Source: Agromyces bauzanensis
GTDB taxonomy: Bacteria > Actinomycetota > Actinomycetes > Actinomycetales > Microbacteriaceae
NCBI RefSeq assembly: GCF_014645655.1
Contig: NZ_BMMD01000014.1
Coordinates: 1-64,000, forward strand
Length of the DNA: 64,000 bases
Reading direction: 5' to 3'
This document shows, piece after piece, positions 42,475-51,327 of this stretch. Position numbers and translations under genes: made by a program. Below the pieces are notes generated by a model. The model saw only the letters and a list, made by a program, of their open reading frames with translations, was not told where the DNA came from and did not search any database. Each line of letters opens with the position of its first letter. Position 1 is the first letter of the stretch.

Positions 42475-43014
42475 ATGGTCGAGGTGCTCCACCTCGCCGC
42501 GGTGCTCCCCGCCACCATCGGGCTCTGCTGCGCGGTCGGCGACCGCCGCGGCAGGGCCCGATCGGTCGTGCCCGCGGTGGCGATGCTCGCGGCGATGCTC
42601 GCGATGTCGGCGGGCTGGCCGCTGGTGCCGCCGCTCGTGTGGTCGGCGCTGCTCCTCGCTCTGGGCATCGCCGGAGCGTTCGGCCTTCGGAGGCGCACGA
42701 CCGGTGACGCAGCGGCAGCATCCCACGGGCGCCACATGCAGCTGCACCGCGCGCTCGGCCTGGTGGTGAGCGCGGGACTGCTCGTCGTCTCGATCGCAGC
42801 GCACGGCGGCACCGCGGCATCCGCCCACGCCGGCCACGCCGCTCTCTCACCGCCGGTCGTGGCCGCGCTCGGCGGTGCGGCCGGCTTCGTCGCGTACACG
42901 CTATGGCTCATCCCGAGGTCGCTGTGGCGCCGTTTACCCGTCGTGGGCGTCGTCGAGGCGTCCGCGATGGGCCTCATGACCGGCGTGATGGCGATCGTGC
43001 CGCTCATCGGTTAG
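42475..43014 (+). CDS. Small membrane protein with a His-containing loop
   Basis: A 179-residue protein with five or so membrane helices (EVLHLAAVLPATIGLCCAVG, PLVWSALLLALGIAGAFGL, LHRALGLVVSAGLLVVSIAAHGG) and a HAGHA loop. It starts 9 bp after the amine oxidase and is surely cotranscribed. The His and Met content makes a role in copper supply to the oxidase possible, but no family is recognised. Confidence 0.7.
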   Translation: MVEVLHLAAVLPATIGLCCAVGDRRGRARSVVPAVAMLAAMLAMSAGWPLVPPLVWSALLLALGIAGAFGLRRRTTGDAAAASHGRHMQLHRALGLVVSAGLLVVSIAAHGGTAASAHAGHAALSPPVVAALGGAAGFVAYTLWLIPRSLWRRLPVVGVVEASAMGLMTGVMAIVPLIG

Positions 43015-43116
43015 GGCTGGCCTCGGCGCGACACACCCGCCGAGACCCTCCCGTGCGACCGCGCGGGGTCGGAGGGGCGCTTCCTCGCCTTCGACCCCGC
43101 GCCGGATCCCCTCAGA

Positions 43117-45066
43117 TCATTCGGTCACCGTGAAGATCCACAGGCCGCTGTCGCGATCGCTGCCCAGGATGTAGGTGCGACCGTCCTCTCCGATGAAGGC
43201 CTGCACGCCCCAGAAGTCGTTGCCTGCCTCATCGAGGTACCCGCCCACCTCCACGAGCTGGCAGTCACCGGTGTCGGCCGGCGGGTTCGCCGGGTCGTAG
43301 GGCGCACCGCCGCACATGATCTGAATGGAACGGAGACCGCCCGAATAGTACGAGAGATATGCCAGCGACGCGTCCTGCGGATCGGTCGCAACCTCGTGCA
43401 CGCTGAGGTCCCCGAATCCGAAGGCGTAGTCCGGGTCGTGAGCCTCATCGATCGCGTAGGTGTCCAGTTCCTCGAGCGACATCCGATCGAACAGGTGCAC
43501 GTAGCCCCATCCGTCGAACACCGAGCCCACCTGGATCCGCTCGCCGATCTGCCCGATGGCGATGTCCTCCGGGTAGGTCCACTGGGCCGGGTCGAACGGC
43601 GGCTCGTTGAACAGCTTGTGGAACGCGTCGTGAGTGGTGCAGACCGCGACGATGGGGTCGACGAAGGCACCGGAGCCGCAGAACGCGTCATCGGGGGTGA
43701 CGTGCCGCTGGACGAACAGCACCGCGTCCCAGCCTACGAGCGCCGCCTCGTGCGCCTTCTCACCTGGGAAGCAGGCTCCTTCGGGTGCGCTCGGGTCGCC
43801 GGTCGGGCCACGCTGGAGCACGAGGATCTGCTCGTCACCGGGCTGCAGCAGGTCGAGGTAGCCGGGCACGTCCTCGGGGCTCGGCACCGGAGCCGAAGTC
43901 GGGCACCCGTAGCCGCCGTACACGACCGGGCCGCTGAGGGTCAGGTCATCCAGGTACGCGGGCGGCTGTCCGCCGGGCACGATCACGGACGGATACTCGC
44001 CCTGGAACGCGCCACTCGTGATCTCGAGCGCGTCGGTCCGGTGCGGCGCGAAGTCCTCGTCGGTGCCGATGAAGAACGCGTCGTCGAGCGTGAACTCGGC
44101 CTGGTGCGCGTTCCCTTCGGGAGTCAGCGAGACCCCGAGCGACTCCAGGAGTTCCGGGTCGACGTCGGCGAACTCGGTGTCGCCGAGGAAGTCGGCGTTC
44201 GCGGGGTCCGTCACGTCGAGGAGCACGTACCCGCCGTCCCAGTACGACAGCAGCATGATGGATGCGCCATCGATCTGCTTGACGACCACGTCGTGCAGGA
44301 ACGACTCATCGAGTCCGAGTTCCGGTTGGGCGACGTCGAAGTCGTTCAGGTCGTACTCGGCGACGAGCACGGGTCGCCGCGGGTTCGTGATGTCGAGGAT
44401 GTCGACGTCGGGGAACTCCTCGTTGTCGACCAGGACGACGTAGGCGCGGTCGCCGGCGTCCCACGCGAACGCACTGTGGATCTGATGCGTATCGCGGTCG
44501 CCGGGACTGCGGTCGCCGAAGTTCGCCGAGAGCTTCTTGGGGTCGGACGGGTCGCTGACGTCGTAGAGCGTGACACCGCCCTTGCCGTTCTTGCCGCACG
44601 CCTCGTTGTTCATGACGAGGATGTCGCCGCTGAAGGACGCGGTGGTGATCTCGACGACCTGCATGCCCTCGCCGGGCCGTGTGTCCTGATGTGAGGGGAT
44701 GAACCCGATCAGCTCGGCGGACTCCGGATCCGTCTCGATGTCGGAGATGTCGACGATGTACGCGCCGGCATCCGGGCTGTTCATTCCGCCGGTCTCCGGG
44801 CCGGCACAGTCGGGCTCGCCCCAGTTGGCGAGGTAGGCGGTATCGCCGTCCGGCGAGACCGTGACGTCAGCGATCAGATCGGGCGTGTCGGTGAGGTCGA
44901 CCACGTCGAGAAGGTCGATGTTCCCCCAGGCGCCCGAGCCGCTCAGGTGGCCCTCATCGCCACCGTGTTGATGGTCGGGGTCGGCGGCTGCGGGTGCGCT
45001 GATGCCGAGTGTCGAGAGTGCGATCGCACCCACGACGGATACCAGAATGGACGTGCGTCGTTGCAT
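43117..45066 (-). CDS. Secreted LVIVD-repeat beta-propeller protein with a PA-like insert
   Basis: A 649-residue exported protein. A Sec signal peptide (MQRRTSILVSVVGAIALSTL, cleavage after APAAA) is followed by DPDHQHGGDEGH. Repeats of the form YIVDISD, LYDVSDPSDPKK, VDILDITNPRRPVLVAEY and VLLDVTDPANADFLG are LVIVD propeller blades. Around residues 390-480 is an insert (DEQILVLQRG, CFPGEKAHEAALVGWDAVLF) typical of a protease-associated (PA) domain. GGAG 6 nt before the ATG at 45066. Likely a cell-surface or extracellular protein of unknown role. Confidence 0.88.
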   Translation of the reverse strand: MQRRTSILVSVVGAIALSTLGISAPAAADPDHQHGGDEGHLSGSGAWGNIDLLDVVDLTDTPDLIADVTVSPDGDTAYLANWGEPDCAGPETGGMNSPDAGAYIVDISDIETDPESAELIGFIPSHQDTRPGEGMQVVEITTASFSGDILVMNNEACGKNGKGGVTLYDVSDPSDPKKLSANFGDRSPGDRDTHQIHSAFAWDAGDRAYVVLVDNEEFPDVDILDITNPRRPVLVAEYDLNDFDVAQPELGLDESFLHDVVVKQIDGASIMLLSYWDGGYVLLDVTDPANADFLGDTEFADVDPELLESLGVSLTPEGNAHQAEFTLDDAFFIGTDEDFAPHRTDALEITSGAFQGEYPSVIVPGGQPPAYLDDLTLSGPVVYGGYGCPTSAPVPSPEDVPGYLDLLQPGDEQILVLQRGPTGDPSAPEGACFPGEKAHEAALVGWDAVLFVQRHVTPDDAFCGSGAFVDPIVAVCTTHDAFHKLFNEPPFDPAQWTYPEDIAIGQIGERIQVGSVFDGWGYVHLFDRMSLEELDTYAIDEAHDPDYAFGFGDLSVHEVATDPQDASLAYLSYYSGGLRSIQIMCGGAPYDPANPPADTGDCQLVEVGGYLDEAGNDFWGVQAFIGEDGRTYILGSDRDSGLWIFTVTE

Positions 45067-45256
45067 CGTCTGCTCCAATTCCTGTATGGGGTCGGGAGTT
45101 GGTGCACACGCTACTCGTGAGGAACTTTCGCGTCCAGATCTGGAGGGGTGAAGCGGAACGGCCTGGGATGTCTCGATGCCGCGATCGGCCGGGCCTTGGA
45201 TCACCGACACCGGACCCGGTCGGCAATGCCGCCCGCCTCGGCCGTGCCGAACGCGA

Positions 45257-46060
45257 TCAGTAGACGTCGGGCGACGGCGTCGAGGCCTGGCGGATCGAGA
45301 CATCCGCGTGCCGGTCGAACCGGTACCCGACACCTCGCACGGTGCGCACGATGTCCTGGTAGTGGGCCAGCTTCGACCGCAGGCGCCGTACGTGCACGTC
45401 GATGGTGCGTTCGCTGGGCGCCTCGTCGTCGGCATCCCAGAGGTTCGCGATGAGCTCGTGGCGATCGATCGTGCGGCCCTCGCGCAGCACGAGGTACTGC
45501 AGCAGCTCGAACTCCTTGTAGGTGAGCCCGGCCGCCTCGCCGTCGAGCAGCACGCGCTTGCGGGAGATGTCGATGATGACGCCGTTGGGGTGGCGGTCGC
45601 TGTCGTCGTGAAGGCCCTGCTCCTGGCGCCGCTTGGCGAGCGCCGCCGGGTCCTGCAGGGCGAGGCGCACGACGTCGACGTCGCGGCCGCCCGCGCCCTC
45701 TGGCGCGAGGGCGACGGCGGCGTAGGTCTCGGCCGACGGCGCGATGTCGGCGGTGAGGGCGCGCAGCGCCTCGACGATGCGGTGCAGCGTGGTGCCATCC
45801 GCACCGGCCTTGGCGTCGTCGATGCCGACGTAGAGCACGAATCCACGTGCTTCGGTGCCCTCGGGGACGGCGCGGACACGGGGTGCGGCAGGACGGGCGC
45901 CCTGCTGGATGGGAACCGGGCCCGGCTGCGGGGCGTCGCTCGGCGTGCGCGGGGCGATCGAGACCGGACGGGCCGGTGCAGCAGGCAGCGAGGGTGCGGT
46001 GCGCACCGCGGCGGTTCGGGCGGTGGCGGTGGTGTGGGCGGGTGCGAAAGCGAGGGACAT
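45257..46060 (-). CDS. Orphan OmpR/PhoB-type winged-helix regulator
   Basis: A 267-residue protein. The C-terminal 95 residues form a PhoB-type effector domain: GLTYKEFELLQYLVLREGRTIDRHEL, SERTIDVHVRRLRSKL, IVRTVRGVGYRF. The usual receiver domain with its phospho-Asp is missing; instead there is a Pro/Ala-rich start and a region around residues 70-120 (GFVLYVGIDDAKAGADG) of unknown fold. No kinase gene is near. Control by phosphorylation is therefore unlikely. Confidence 0.85.
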   Translation of the reverse strand: MSLAFAPAHTTATARTAAVRTAPSLPAAPARPVSIAPRTPSDAPQPGPVPIQQGARPAAPRVRAVPEGTEARGFVLYVGIDDAKAGADGTTLHRIVEALRALTADIAPSAETYAAVALAPEGAGGRDVDVVRLALQDPAALAKRRQEQGLHDDSDRHPNGVIIDISRKRVLLDGEAAGLTYKEFELLQYLVLREGRTIDRHELIANLWDADDEAPSERTIDVHVRRLRSKLAHYQDIVRTVRGVGYRFDRHADVSIRQASTPSPDVY

Positions 46061-46564
46061 GACGGATTCCTTGTGCGAAGGAGGTGCGGCGATGGACCCT
46101 GACGAAGCGGGGTCGATGCGAATGGCCGTTCGGCCTGGCGAACCCGCGCACGGTGCGGCAGGTTCAGTGGAGCCCGGGCCGATCAGGATCGGATCGGTGG
46201 CGGGAACTCGGCGGTCGGGTCGCGTTCAGCGGCACATTCGACAACACATGGACGCACGCGCCGGCATCATGCCGGCAGTCCTCTGTGCCTCGCGGGCGAT
46301 CAGGGGGCGTGCGGTGTCAGTCATGGGCGTCAGTCAAACCGATACCCGAGCGCGTGTCAATTCGTGACGGCACCATGACGCGGTGTGACGGCGCAGACGG
46401 TGCGCCGTTGATCGCGGCATCCGGGAGGATCGGGGCGGGGGATGCCGCATCTGCAAGAATCTGCGAAGAATCGTGAGTTTCGAGAATCTTCCACGTGTTC
46501 ATGCGTGCCCAGCGTGTTTTGGCACGAAGATCCTTCGGCGGCTGGCCATCCGAGCCGGTGTATA
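46061..46564. other. Intergenic region without a supported gene
   Basis: About 500 bp between the regulator and upp. Open frames exist but their translations show no domain, and none has a good ribosome binding site. It should contain the regulator promoter. No long repeat was seen. Confidence 0.5.
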
Positions 46565-47197
46565 TCAGACCGTGCCGTACAGGCGATCGCCGGCGTCGCC
46601 GAGGCCGGGCACGATGTAGCCGTGTTCGTTCAGCCGCTCATCGACCGCGCCGAGCACGATCGACACCTCGCGGCCGCGCAGCGCCTGCTCGACGGCCTTG
46701 AGCCCCTCGGGTGCGGCGAGGATGCAGATCGCCGTGACATCGGTCGCTCCGCGTACGAGCAGGAACTCGATGGCCGCCGTGAGCGACCCGCCCGTCGCGA
46801 GCATCGGGTCGAGCACGAAGCACTGGCGATCGCTGAGGTCGTCGGGCAGGCGCTCGGCGTAGGTCGTGGGTTCGAGCGTCTCCTCGTTGCGGGCCATGCC
46901 GAGGAAGCCCACCTCGGCGCTCGGCAGGAGCTTCACCATGCCGTCGAGCATGCCGAGCCCGGCCCGGAGGATCGGCACGATGAGCGGCTTCGGCTCGGCG
47001 ATGCGCACGCCGGTCGTGGGCGCCACGGGGGTCACGATGTCGACGGGCTCGACCCGCACGCCGCGCGTGCCCTCGTAGGCGAGGAGCGTCATGAGCTCCT
47101 CGACGAGCGCTCGGAATACCGGCGACGGAGTGTTCACGTCGCGGAGCACCGTCAGCTTGTGGGTGATGAGCGGGTGATCGGCAACGTGGACTCGCAT
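46565..47197 (-). CDS. upp: Uracil phosphoribosyltransferase
   Basis: Salvages uracil with PRPP to UMP. The 210 residues include [24 protein letters not shown], the PRPP loop [12 protein letters not shown], and the uracil-binding [16 protein letters not shown] ending. A TAGACT box lies 7 nt before the ATG, so it is probably leaderless. It is divergent from tadA. Confidence 0.97.
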   Translation of the reverse strand: MRVHVADHPLITHKLTVLRDVNTPSPVFRALVEELMTLLAYEGTRGVRVEPVDIVTPVAPTTGVRIAEPKPLIVPILRAGLGMLDGMVKLLPSAEVGFLGMARNEETLEPTTYAERLPDDLSDRQCFVLDPMLATGGSLTAAIEFLLVRGATDVTAICILAAPEGLKAVEQALRGREVSIVLGAVDERLNEHGYIVPGLGDAGDRLYGTV

Positions 47198-47228
47198 AGG
47201 CTCGAGTCTAGGGTCGGAGGGAGTGCCA

Positions 47229-47708
47229 GTGGAGTTGCCGATCCATCACGAGTGGATGCGGCTCGCACTCGCCGAGGCCGAGCAGGCGCCGGCCACGCGC
47301 GACGTCCCGGTCGGCGCGGTGGTCGTGAGCGGCGATGGCGTCGTGATCGCGGCACGCCGCAACGAGCGCGAGCTGACCGGCGACCCGACCGCGCACGCCG
47401 AGGTGCTCGCGCTGCGCGACGCCGCCGAGGCGACCGGCGACTGGCGTCTCACCGACTGCACGCTCATCGTGACGCTCGAGCCGTGTGTCATGTGCGCGGG
47501 CGCGATCGTCGCGGCGCGCGTGCCGACGCTCGTGTTCGGCGCCTGGGATGAGAACGCCGGCGCGGCCGGCTCGCTCTACGACGTGGTGCGCGATCGGCGG
47601 CTCAACCACCAGGTCGAGGTCTTCCCGGGGGTCGAGGCGGAGGCATCCGCTCGCCTGCTCGTGGCCTTCTTCGAGGACCCGCTGCGGCGCCCACCGGTGG
47701 TCGAGTAG
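47229..47708 (+). CDS. tadA: tRNA-specific adenosine deaminase
   Basis: Converts A34 to inosine in tRNA-Arg(ACG), the tRNA also encoded in this window. Zn ligands and proton shuttle are in [10 protein letters not shown] and [11 protein letters not shown]. The 159 residues are normal. GGAGG lies 8 nt before the GTG at 47229, preferred over the GTG at 47223. The last codons (PVVE and stop) are supplied by a GTGGTCGAGTAG repeat unit. Confidence 0.95.
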   Translation: MELPIHHEWMRLALAEAEQAPATRDVPVGAVVVSGDGVVIAARRNERELTGDPTAHAEVLALRDAAEATGDWRLTDCTLIVTLEPCVMCAGAIVAARVPTLVFGAWDENAGAAGSLYDVVRDRRLNHQVEVFPGVEAEASARLLVAFFEDPLRRPPVVE

Positions 47709-47810
47709 CTGACGGTCCGGTGCTCGAGTAGGGAGCGAAGGTGCTGCCTCCGGTGGTCGAGTAGCGAGCGAAGCGAGCGTATCGAGACCCGGTGCGTGGT
47801 CTCGGTACGC
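47696..47810. repeat. GTGGTCGAGTAG repeat cluster with hairpin
   Basis: GTGGTCGAGTAG or its variant occurs at 47697, about 47722 and 47755, and the last copy runs on as CGAGCGAAGCGAGCGTATCG. GCGTATCGAGACC (47777-47789) pairs with GGTCTCGGTACGC (47798-47810) with one mismatch, a hairpin between two convergent genes that may terminate both. A related copy lies at 54417. Confidence 0.75.
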
Positions 47811-47820
47811 CTTCTGCGTC

Positions 47821-47874
47821 GGCTACGCGACCAGCGAGGGCTACGCGACCAGCGAGGGCTACGCAACCAGCGAG
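47821..47874. repeat. 18-bp unit repeated three times over a gene end
   Basis: GGCTACGCGACCAGCGAG occurs at 47821 and 47839 and, with one change, at 47857. Read on the minus strand each unit encodes SLVA and a stop; the third is the real end of the amidotransferase gene. Confidence 0.9.
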
Positions 47875-48626
47875 CGCGCCTCGAGGCCCGCCAGGTAGTC
47901 GCCGAGCAGAGCCGCGGATGCCGCCTGCGCGCGCGGCCCGTACGACGCGCGCTCCGCGCGAAGCTGCTCGCGGCTGAGGCCGTACTCGGGAAGCTCGTCG
48001 CCCCACTCGCGCAGCCAGTCCTCGTGGATGTCGTCGGTGATCTCGGGGTGGAACTGGACCGCGAGCAGCCACTCGCCCCGCGCGAACGCCTGGTTCTCGT
48101 ACTGCGACGAGGTCGCGAGCCGCTCCACGCCCTCGGGCAGGTCGAAGGTGTCGCCGTGCCACTGCACGGTGGGCACGCCCGCGAAGTGGCGCACGGGCGA
48201 CACGGCGCCCGCCGCCGTCGGCTCGACCGTGAGCCAACCGACCTCCTTGCGCGGCCCCCGACGCACCTCGGCGCCGAGCGCCTTCGCGAGCAATTGCGCG
48301 CCCAGGCACACGCCGAAGATCGGCGCCTCGGCCTCGACCCGCGCCGAGAGCATGGCGATCTCGTCGGCGAGGTACGGGTAGCGGTCGGTCTCGTACGCCG
48401 CCTCATCGCCGCCGAGCACGACCACGAGGTCGGGCGCCAGCGGATCGAGCGCGGCGACATCCGCGTGCGGCGCGTCGATCGTGACGATCTCGTAGCCGTG
48501 CGCCTCGAGCGTGGGACCGAGGTTGCCGAGGCCGATGGCGGAGTCGTGCCGCAGCACCAGGGCGGTGCGGGGTCTCGGGACGCGTACGGCTTCGCCGGGT
48601 TCTGGCCGGCCGCCGGTGCCCGTCAC
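47859..48626 (-). CDS. Class I glutamine amidotransferase
   Basis: A 255-residue protein of the GMP-synthase-like amidotransferase group. The triad is the Cys of FGVCLGAQLLA, the His of VQFHPEI and a following Glu. VVLGGDEAAYETDRYPYL is the substrate side. The GTG at 48626 overlaps the transporter stop (GTGA). It lacks a synthetase partner domain; relatives act on small amines or peptides, and the real substrate is unknown. Its 3' end lies in an 18-bp triplication. Confidence 0.88.
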   Translation of the reverse strand: MTGTGGRPEPGEAVRVPRPRTALVLRHDSAIGLGNLGPTLEAHGYEIVTIDAPHADVAALDPLAPDLVVVLGGDEAAYETDRYPYLADEIAMLSARVEAEAPIFGVCLGAQLLAKALGAEVRRGPRKEVGWLTVEPTAAGAVSPVRHFAGVPTVQWHGDTFDLPEGVERLATSSQYENQAFARGEWLLAVQFHPEITDDIHEDWLREWGDELPEYGLSREQLRAERASYGPRAQAASAALLGDYLAGLEARSLVA

Positions 48627-49585
48627 TCGAGGCCCTTGATGACGATCGCGTCGGTCGCGGGCGCCGCAGCGGCCGGATCCACGTAGACATCGGGCTCCAG
48701 GTAGATCACGCGCGCCGCGGACACCGCCTCGCGGATGCGCTGCTCGATGACGTTCGTCGCGGTCGAGACCTCCTGCAGGCGCTGGTCGGCGTGGAAGCCC
48801 ACTTTCGCGGCGACGAGCAGCTCGTCGGGTCCGAGGTACAGGGTCTTCATGTGGATGATGCGGTCGGCCTCGGGACCGTCGAGGATGGCCCGCTCGATCT
48901 TCGCGTGGTCGGCCTCGGTCGCGCCCTCGCCGACGAGGAGGCTCTTGGTCTCGATGCCGAGGATGATCGCCACGAGGATCAGCAGCGTTCCGATCATGAG
49001 CGTGCCGATGGCGTCGAACAGGGGGTTGCCGGTGAGCACGGTGAGGCCCACGGCGATGAACGCGAACACGAGGCCGAGCAGCGCCGCCACGTCCTCGAGC
49101 AGCACCACGGGAAGTTCCGGCGCCTTCGCGTGCCGCACGAACTGCACCCAGCTCTGCTTGCCGCGCACGTGGTTCGACTCCCCCACGGCGGTGCGCAGCG
49201 AGAACGACTCGAGCACGATCGCGATCGAGAGCACGAGCATCGGCAGCCACCAGTTCTCGAGCTCATGCGGGTGCTGCAGCTTGTCGACGCCCTCGTAGAT
49301 CGAGAAGATGCCGCCGACCGAGAACAGGATGATCGCCACGACGAACGCGTACACGTAGCGCTCGCGGCCGTAGCCGAACGGATGCTCCTGGTCGGCCTTC
49401 TTCCTGGCCTGACGGCCGCCGAGGATGAGCAGCAGCTGGTTGCCGGCATCCGCCACCGAGTGCACGGCCTCCGCGAGCATCGATGCGGACCCCGAGAAGA
49501 ACCACGCGATGAACTTCGTCAGGGCGATGCCCGTGTTCGCGAGGAATGCCGCGATGATTGCCCTGGTTCCGCCGGATGCACTCAT
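48623..49585 (-). CDS. Cation diffusion facilitator (CDF) metal transporter
   Basis: A 320-residue CDF-family exporter of Zn or similar divalent ions: six helices, AEAVHSVADAGNQLLLILGG with the metal HxxxD, the HPFGYGRERYVYAF motif after TM2, and a cytosolic C-terminal domain (HMKTLYLGPDELLVAAKV). A TAGGAT box 6 nt before the ATG suggests leaderless translation. It is coupled to the amidotransferase gene by overlap. Confidence 0.93.
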   Translation of the reverse strand: MSASGGTRAIIAAFLANTGIALTKFIAWFFSGSASMLAEAVHSVADAGNQLLLILGGRQARKKADQEHPFGYGRERYVYAFVVAIILFSVGGIFSIYEGVDKLQHPHELENWWLPMLVLSIAIVLESFSLRTAVGESNHVRGKQSWVQFVRHAKAPELPVVLLEDVAALLGLVFAFIAVGLTVLTGNPLFDAIGTLMIGTLLILVAIILGIETKSLLVGEGATEADHAKIERAILDGPEADRIIHMKTLYLGPDELLVAAKVGFHADQRLQEVSTATNVIEQRIREAVSAARVIYLEPDVYVDPAAAAPATDAIVIKGLE

Positions 49586-49663
49586 ACGGCAATCCTAGAA
49601 TGGCCGCGACCGGCACGACACGCTCGCTCGGGGGGTTGTTCGGCCCCTCCATAGGATGGTCGC

Positions 49664-50515
49664 ATGCCAGTCGAGACGCCCGTGAAGCTGCCCGCCATCG
49701 CGTTCCTCGGGGCCGGATCGATGGCCCGCGCCATCCTCTCCGGACTCCTCCAGCCGGGCGTCGAGATCGAGGGCGGCATCCGCACCACGAACCGCTCGTC
49801 GGCGCGCGCGGCGGAGCTCACCGACCTGCCCGGCGTCACGTCCGTCGCCACCGAGACGGATGCCGCGGCGAACCGCAGGGCCGTCGCGGGCGCGGGGATC
49901 GTCGTGGTCGCCGTGAAGCCCGCCATGGTGCCCGACCTGCTCCGCGAGATCGCCGACGCGCTCGAGCCCGGCACGGTCGTCGTCTCGGTCGCGGCCGGCG
50001 TGACGGTCGACACCTTCGAGTCGCTGCTGCCCGAGCACGTCGCGGTCATCCGCTCGATGCCGAACACGCCCGCGGTCGTCGGCCGCGCGGTCACCGGGGT
50101 GTCGGCGGGCACGCGATCGGGCGACGACGACCTCGCGCTCGCCGTCGCCATGTTCGAGACGGTCGGCGAGGTCATCGTGGTGCCCGAGGAGCAGATCGAC
50201 GCGCTGTCCACGATCTCGGGCTCCGGGCCCGCGTACGTCTTCTTCCTCATCGAGCAGCTCACCGCGACGGCGATCGACAAGGGCTTCACGCCCGAGCAGG
50301 CGGCGCTCATGGTGCAGGGCACGTTCCGTGGGGCGAGCGAGCTGCTCGCGGCATCCGAGGACGAACCCGCCGAGCTGCGCCGCCGGGTGACGAGCCCCAA
50401 GGGCACCACCGAGCGCGCCATCGCGGTGCTCGAGGAGGCGAACCTGAAGCAGACCTTCGACCGGGCGACCGATGCCGCGCTCGCCCGAGCCCGGGAGTTG
50501 GCCGCCGGGGCCTGA
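49664..50515 (+). CDS. proC: Pyrroline-5-carboxylate reductase
   Basis: Last step of proline synthesis. The 283 residues have the Rossmann motif FLGAGSMARAI, VVAVKPAM, IRSMPNTPAVV and the C-terminal signature SGSGPAYVFFLIE, VTSPKGTTERAI. TAGGAT 6 nt before the ATG points to a leaderless mRNA. Confidence 0.96.
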   Translation: MPVETPVKLPAIAFLGAGSMARAILSGLLQPGVEIEGGIRTTNRSSARAAELTDLPGVTSVATETDAAANRRAVAGAGIVVVAVKPAMVPDLLREIADALEPGTVVVSVAAGVTVDTFESLLPEHVAVIRSMPNTPAVVGRAVTGVSAGTRSGDDDLALAVAMFETVGEVIVVPEEQIDALSTISGSGPAYVFFLIEQLTATAIDKGFTPEQAALMVQGTFRGASELLAASEDEPAELRRRVTSPKGTTERAIAVLEEANLKQTFDRATDAALARARELAAGA

Positions 50516-50531
50516 ACCAGGGGCGGCGGCC

Positions 50532-50800
50532 TCAGCCGCCGGTGACCAGTCCACGCCGTCGCGTCGCGACGATCGCGGCGGCGATGGCGGCCCGCCGATC
50601 ACGATCATCCAGATGCCACCGGTCCGGCGACGTCGTCGCCGATCGGCACGGGGGAGGTGCGAACGGCGAGAGGTCGTGCACCCAGTCGGGCAGGCCGAGC
50701 AGCTCGCCGAACACGCCGAAGAACGCGCCGAGCGTGAGCGCGGCCCACGCGATGCCGATCATCTCGCGCGGCACGAGGGTCACGTCGCCCGGCGGGGCGC
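50532..50800 (-). pseudogene. C-terminal remnant of an ABC-2 type transporter permease
   Basis: The minus strand reads VPREMIGIAWAALTLGAFFG, EFLGLP-like GELLGLPDWVHDLSPFA, the usual last loop of ABC-2 permeases, then loses frame and ends with AAIAAAIVATRRRGLVTGG, like the final helix. The rest of the permease and its ATPase are absent. Confidence 0.65.
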
Positions 50801-50883
50801 GCTCGCGACGGCGGCCGAAGCTCGACCCGCCGACGCGAGGAACGGCCGCCGCGACGAGGCATCCGGTTCGCTACCGTGATCCT

Positions 50884-51279
50884 ATGGATTCTGCGGAGGT
50901 GGTCGCGACCGTCGCCGAGGTGATCGGCTGGATCGCCTTCGGCGGCTCCCTCTTCTGCCTCCTCCTCGCGGTCGTCATCCGCATGGCCGACGGCCGTTGG
51001 CTGCCCACCGACGCGGTCGTCGTCGACCAGGAGCACGGCAGCACCGTGCGCTGGTTCGCTGAGGGCGCATTCCACCAGCGGCGGCTCAGCGACGACGAGC
51101 GCGCGTATGTCGTCGACGCCGACGAGGAGCGCGCCTACTACCGGGAGCGCGAGCCCGACCGGCTGCGACTCCACGAGCCGCCCGCCGGTCGCCGCGCCAT
51201 CCGAGTCGTGGGGCTCGTACTCCTCGCCATCGCGGGCGCGGCAGGTCTCACGAGCACCGTGCTCATGCTCGTCGGCTGA
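50884..51279 (+). CDS. Two-helix membrane protein of unknown function
   Basis: A 131-residue protein with a helix at each end (EVIGWIAFGGSLFCLLLAVV; AIRVVGLVLLAIAGAAGL) and a soluble, charged middle (DQEHGSTVRWFAEGAFHQRRL). TACCGT 6 nt before the ATG suggests a leaderless transcript. No family recognised. Confidence 0.7.
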   Translation: MDSAEVVATVAEVIGWIAFGGSLFCLLLAVVIRMADGRWLPTDAVVVDQEHGSTVRWFAEGAFHQRRLSDDERAYVVDADEERAYYREREPDRLRLHEPPAGRRAIRVVGLVLLAIAGAAGLTSTVLMLVG

Positions 51280-51327
51280 CCGCAGAGCGGTCACCCGCCG
51301 TTGCGGGTCGCGGCACCCGCACGTTCG

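Noticed and set aside
41158..42837. Minus-strand frame of 559 codons
   Set aside because: Antisense shadow of the copper amine oxidase.
46084..46476. Plus-strand frame in the region before upp
   Set aside because: No ribosome binding site, no recognisable domain, and composition unlike the genes nearby.
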